Below, piece by piece: positions 12,871-14,190 of a stretch of 14,190 nt of DNA. How positions within the stretch are numbered: the first letter of the stretch is position 1; each line of letters starts with the position of its first letter. Source of the stretch: JBCDBY01 sp039182715 (GTDB lineage: Bacteria; Planctomycetota; PLA2); NCBI GenBank assembly GCA_039182715.1, contig JBCDBY010000099.1, positions 1 to 14,190 of the forward strand, given 5' to 3'. The notes below the pieces were generated by a model. That model did no database searches and was not told the DNA's origin. It was given only the letters and a program-made list of their open reading frames with translations. A program made the position numbers and the translations under genes.

Positions 12871-13494
12871 GGGCTCGAGGTCGAGGACGACCGGCGATCG
12901 CACCTCGCCGGCCCGGTGATCCCATGCGGAGAGGTTCAGGAAACGCGTGCCGTGCTCCTCGTGCTCGCCGAAGGATTCGTGGATGTGCCCGAACAGATGG
13001 AAGCGCGGGCGCACCGCGGCCACGCGCCGGCGGAGGTCGGGGCAGCCCACGGCTTCTCCGCGCGGGGTGTCGTCGAGGATGCCCTGCGGGGGCCCATGCG
13101 TGATCAGGACATCCGTGTCATCCGGAATCCGGGACCAGACCGCGGCGAGCCGCTCGCCGATGGGCAGGTTGAATGCCCAGCCCATGAACTCCGGCTGCCA
13201 GGGCGAGCCCCAGAATCGCACGCCATCGATTTCGACCGCGCTGTCCTCGAGGTAGTCGACGTCGCCCAGCGCCGCGCGCGCCCGCGCGGGATCCTCCTCG
13301 AAGGCGAACTCGTGGTTGCCTGCGATGACGACCTTGCGCGCGTGCGGCAACCGTCCGAGCCATGCGCCGAACTGCTCGACTTCCCCGAACGATCCATGAC
13401 CCGTGAAGTCGCCCGCATGCACGAACACATCGCCGTCGGGCACGACCAGGTCGTCGTGCTGGTTGTGGGTGTCGCTGGTCACGACGAGCCGCAT
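12868..13494 (-). CDS. MPPED2-like calcineurin-fold metallophosphoesterase
   Basis: The product is 208 aa. All five metal-binding blocks are present: SDTH (D8, H10), HAGDF (D29), AGNHE (N60, H61), ITHGPP (H133) and FGHIHES (H170, H172). The overall sequence follows the MPPED1/MPPED2 (239AB) family closely: PDGDVFVHAGDFT, LPHARKVVIAGNHEF, YLEDSAVEIDGVRFWGSPWQ, WAFNLPIGERL, VLITHGPPQGILD, PRFHLFGHIHESFG. The mammalian MPPED2 protein lacks one metal-site histidine (Gly instead) and has weak phosphodiesterase activity. Here the second histidine of GHIH is retained, so a fully active dinuclear phosphodiesterase is expected. It is cytoplasmic with no signal peptide. The natural substrate is unknown. 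The TAG stop lies in the right end of the adjacent palindromic element. Confidence 0.92.
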   Translation of the reverse strand: MRLVVTSDTHNQHDDLVVPDGDVFVHAGDFTGHGSFGEVEQFGAWLGRLPHARKVVIAGNHEFAFEEDPARARAALGDVDYLEDSAVEIDGVRFWGSPWQPEFMGWAFNLPIGERLAAVWSRIPDDTDVLITHGPPQGILDDTPRGEAVGCPDLRRRVAAVRPRFHLFGHIHESFGEHEEHGTRFLNLSAWDHRAGEVRSPVVLDLEP

Positions 13495-13520
13495 GGCGCT
13501 TCATCATGCCCGCGTGCCCA

Positions 13521-13555
13521 AAAGAAAAGGCGCCGACCTCGAGGAGGCCGGCGCC
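13521..13555 (-). terminator. Intrinsic terminator of the DUF4397-type gene
   Basis: Arms 13529-13540 (GGCGCCGACCTC) and 13544-13555 (GAGGCCGGCGCC) pair at 11 of 12 positions around loop GAG. On the minus strand the hairpin is followed by TTTTCTTTT (13528-13520 region). It begins 23 bases after the stop of the gene at 13578. This is a textbook rho-independent terminator for minus-strand transcription. On the plus strand only CTTTC follows. Confidence 0.88.
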
Positions 13556-13577
13556 CTTTCGGGAACGAGTTGGATCG

Positions 13578-14190
13578 CTAGTTGTCTTCGACGACCGCGT
13601 CCGGGGCGATGAAGCCGGCGATCCACGGCGTCTGCGCCGTGTCGATCGCGAGCAGCCCGAACGACTGCGCCGACATGGTGTCGCGGAGGAACGAGCCCGC
13701 CGCGATGGCGTAGAGGCGCTGACCGGCGAGCGGCGTCAGCGTGAACCGTGCCACGATCGGCTCGGTCGTGCCGGCACCGACGACGCCGAAGGTGATCTCG
13801 TTGGTGCCGATGTCGGCACCCGTGGCCGGCTCGGCGGCGCTCGGGTAGCTCAGGTTGGGAAGGCCCAGCGAGTTGAAGGCATCGGCCACGACGGAGCCGA
13901 CGTTGACCGCCGGGGCGTCGGGCGACGCGTGAATGATGCTGGCGAGCGCGGTCGAGTCGTTGACGTCGAACTGCTCGACGAAGAAGCCGATGCCGAGGTC
14001 TTCACCCTGGCCGGGGTTGGTCACGAAGCCGCGCGCGAGCGCGAGGTAGCGCTGACCGGCGGCGAGCACCGGCGTGTTGACGGCCGGCAGCGCGACGGTG
14101 AGACCGTCGTCGAGACGCAGCTCGATCGGGTACGAGCCGGGCGGGACCTGGATCGGGGCGGTGATCTGACCGAAGACGATGGTCCCCGAC
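13578..14190 (-). CDS. DUF4397-type secreted protein, 3' part (start outside window)
   Basis: The frame is open to the window edge and 203 residues are visible; the N-terminus is missing. A GTG at 14069 is in frame but internal, because coding-like sequence (TIVFGQITAPIQVPPGSY, IELRLDDGLTVALPAVN) continues upstream. The motif ALASIIHASPDAPAVNVGSV is the hallmark of DUF4397, whose members have [V/I]HASPDAPAVDV. A preceding GFVTNPGQGEDLGIGFFV block and a following TLTPLAGQRLYAIAAGSFL block look like successive beta-sandwich repeats, so at least two DUF4397-like units are present. These proteins are extracellular or cell-surface beta proteins of unknown function. The gene ends with its own terminator at 13521-13555. 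Confidence 0.8.
   Translation of the reverse strand, partial: SGTIVFGQITAPIQVPPGSYPIELRLDDGLTVALPAVNTPVLAAGQRYLALARGFVTNPGQGEDLGIGFFVEQFDVNDSTALASIIHASPDAPAVNVGSVVADAFNSLGLPNLSYPSAAEPATGADIGTNEITFGVVGAGTTEPIVARFTLTPLAGQRLYAIAAGSFLRDTMSAQSFGLLAIDTAQTPWIAGFIAPDAVVEDN

Overview
This is a GC-rich window (by eye roughly two thirds G+C) from a Gram-negative bacterium. Diderm architecture is indicated by a tripartite-type ABC exporter with a membrane-fusion protein, a probable lipoprotein, a CpxP/Spy-like periplasmic protein and an hflK-hflC pair. Codon use is uniformly GC-rich, starts are often GTG, genes are tightly packed and most stop codons are TAG. A deltaproteobacterial-type lineage (Myxococcota or a related phylum) would fit, but nothing here proves the taxonomy.

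Layout. Positions 1-431 hold a tandem 205-bp repeat. Each unit carries the 3' half of a tRNA-Val(TAC), with CCA, and three hairpins; the third unit stops inside the T-loop. Positions 432-802 are non-coding, with a long inverted repeat and a CTCAG-rich tract. A secreted probable beta-propeller protein (803-2119) precedes a four-gene export operon (2163-6666): membrane-fusion protein, ABC ATPase and two different FtsX-type permeases joined by one-base ATGA overlaps. A 25-bp hairpin separates this operon from a convergent ATP-grasp enzyme (6742-8127, minus). Divergent from that enzyme are a small coiled-coil lipoprotein (8216-8629) and a membrane-anchored protein with four LxxxQ motifs (8666-9613).

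Next comes a compact regulatory unit: a TTGACA promoter, a perfect 17-bp palindrome with Fur-box 7-1-7 geometry, an 18-codon leader ORF, and a 108-aa cysteine-bearing protein of unknown function. Its end overlaps the convergent hflK-hflC operon (10075-11984, minus). An HXXEE-family membrane protein (12077-12625) and a convergent MPPED2-like metallophosphoesterase (12868-13494, minus) are separated by a 244-bp MITE-like palindromic element. The element is bounded by TA dinucleotides and contributes to both TAG stop codons. The window closes with an intrinsic terminator and the 3' part of a DUF4397-type secreted protein (minus).

How the genes relate. The four-gene exporter is the clearest functional unit, and the propeller protein 43 bp upstream may belong to it. 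HflK and HflC form one membrane quality-control complex. The lipoprotein and LxxxQ protein are probably co-transcribed envelope proteins. No defence, CRISPR or phage gene is visible. The best leads for something undescribed are the palindrome-controlled cysteine protein, the TA-bounded palindromic element and the tRNA-half repeat array.
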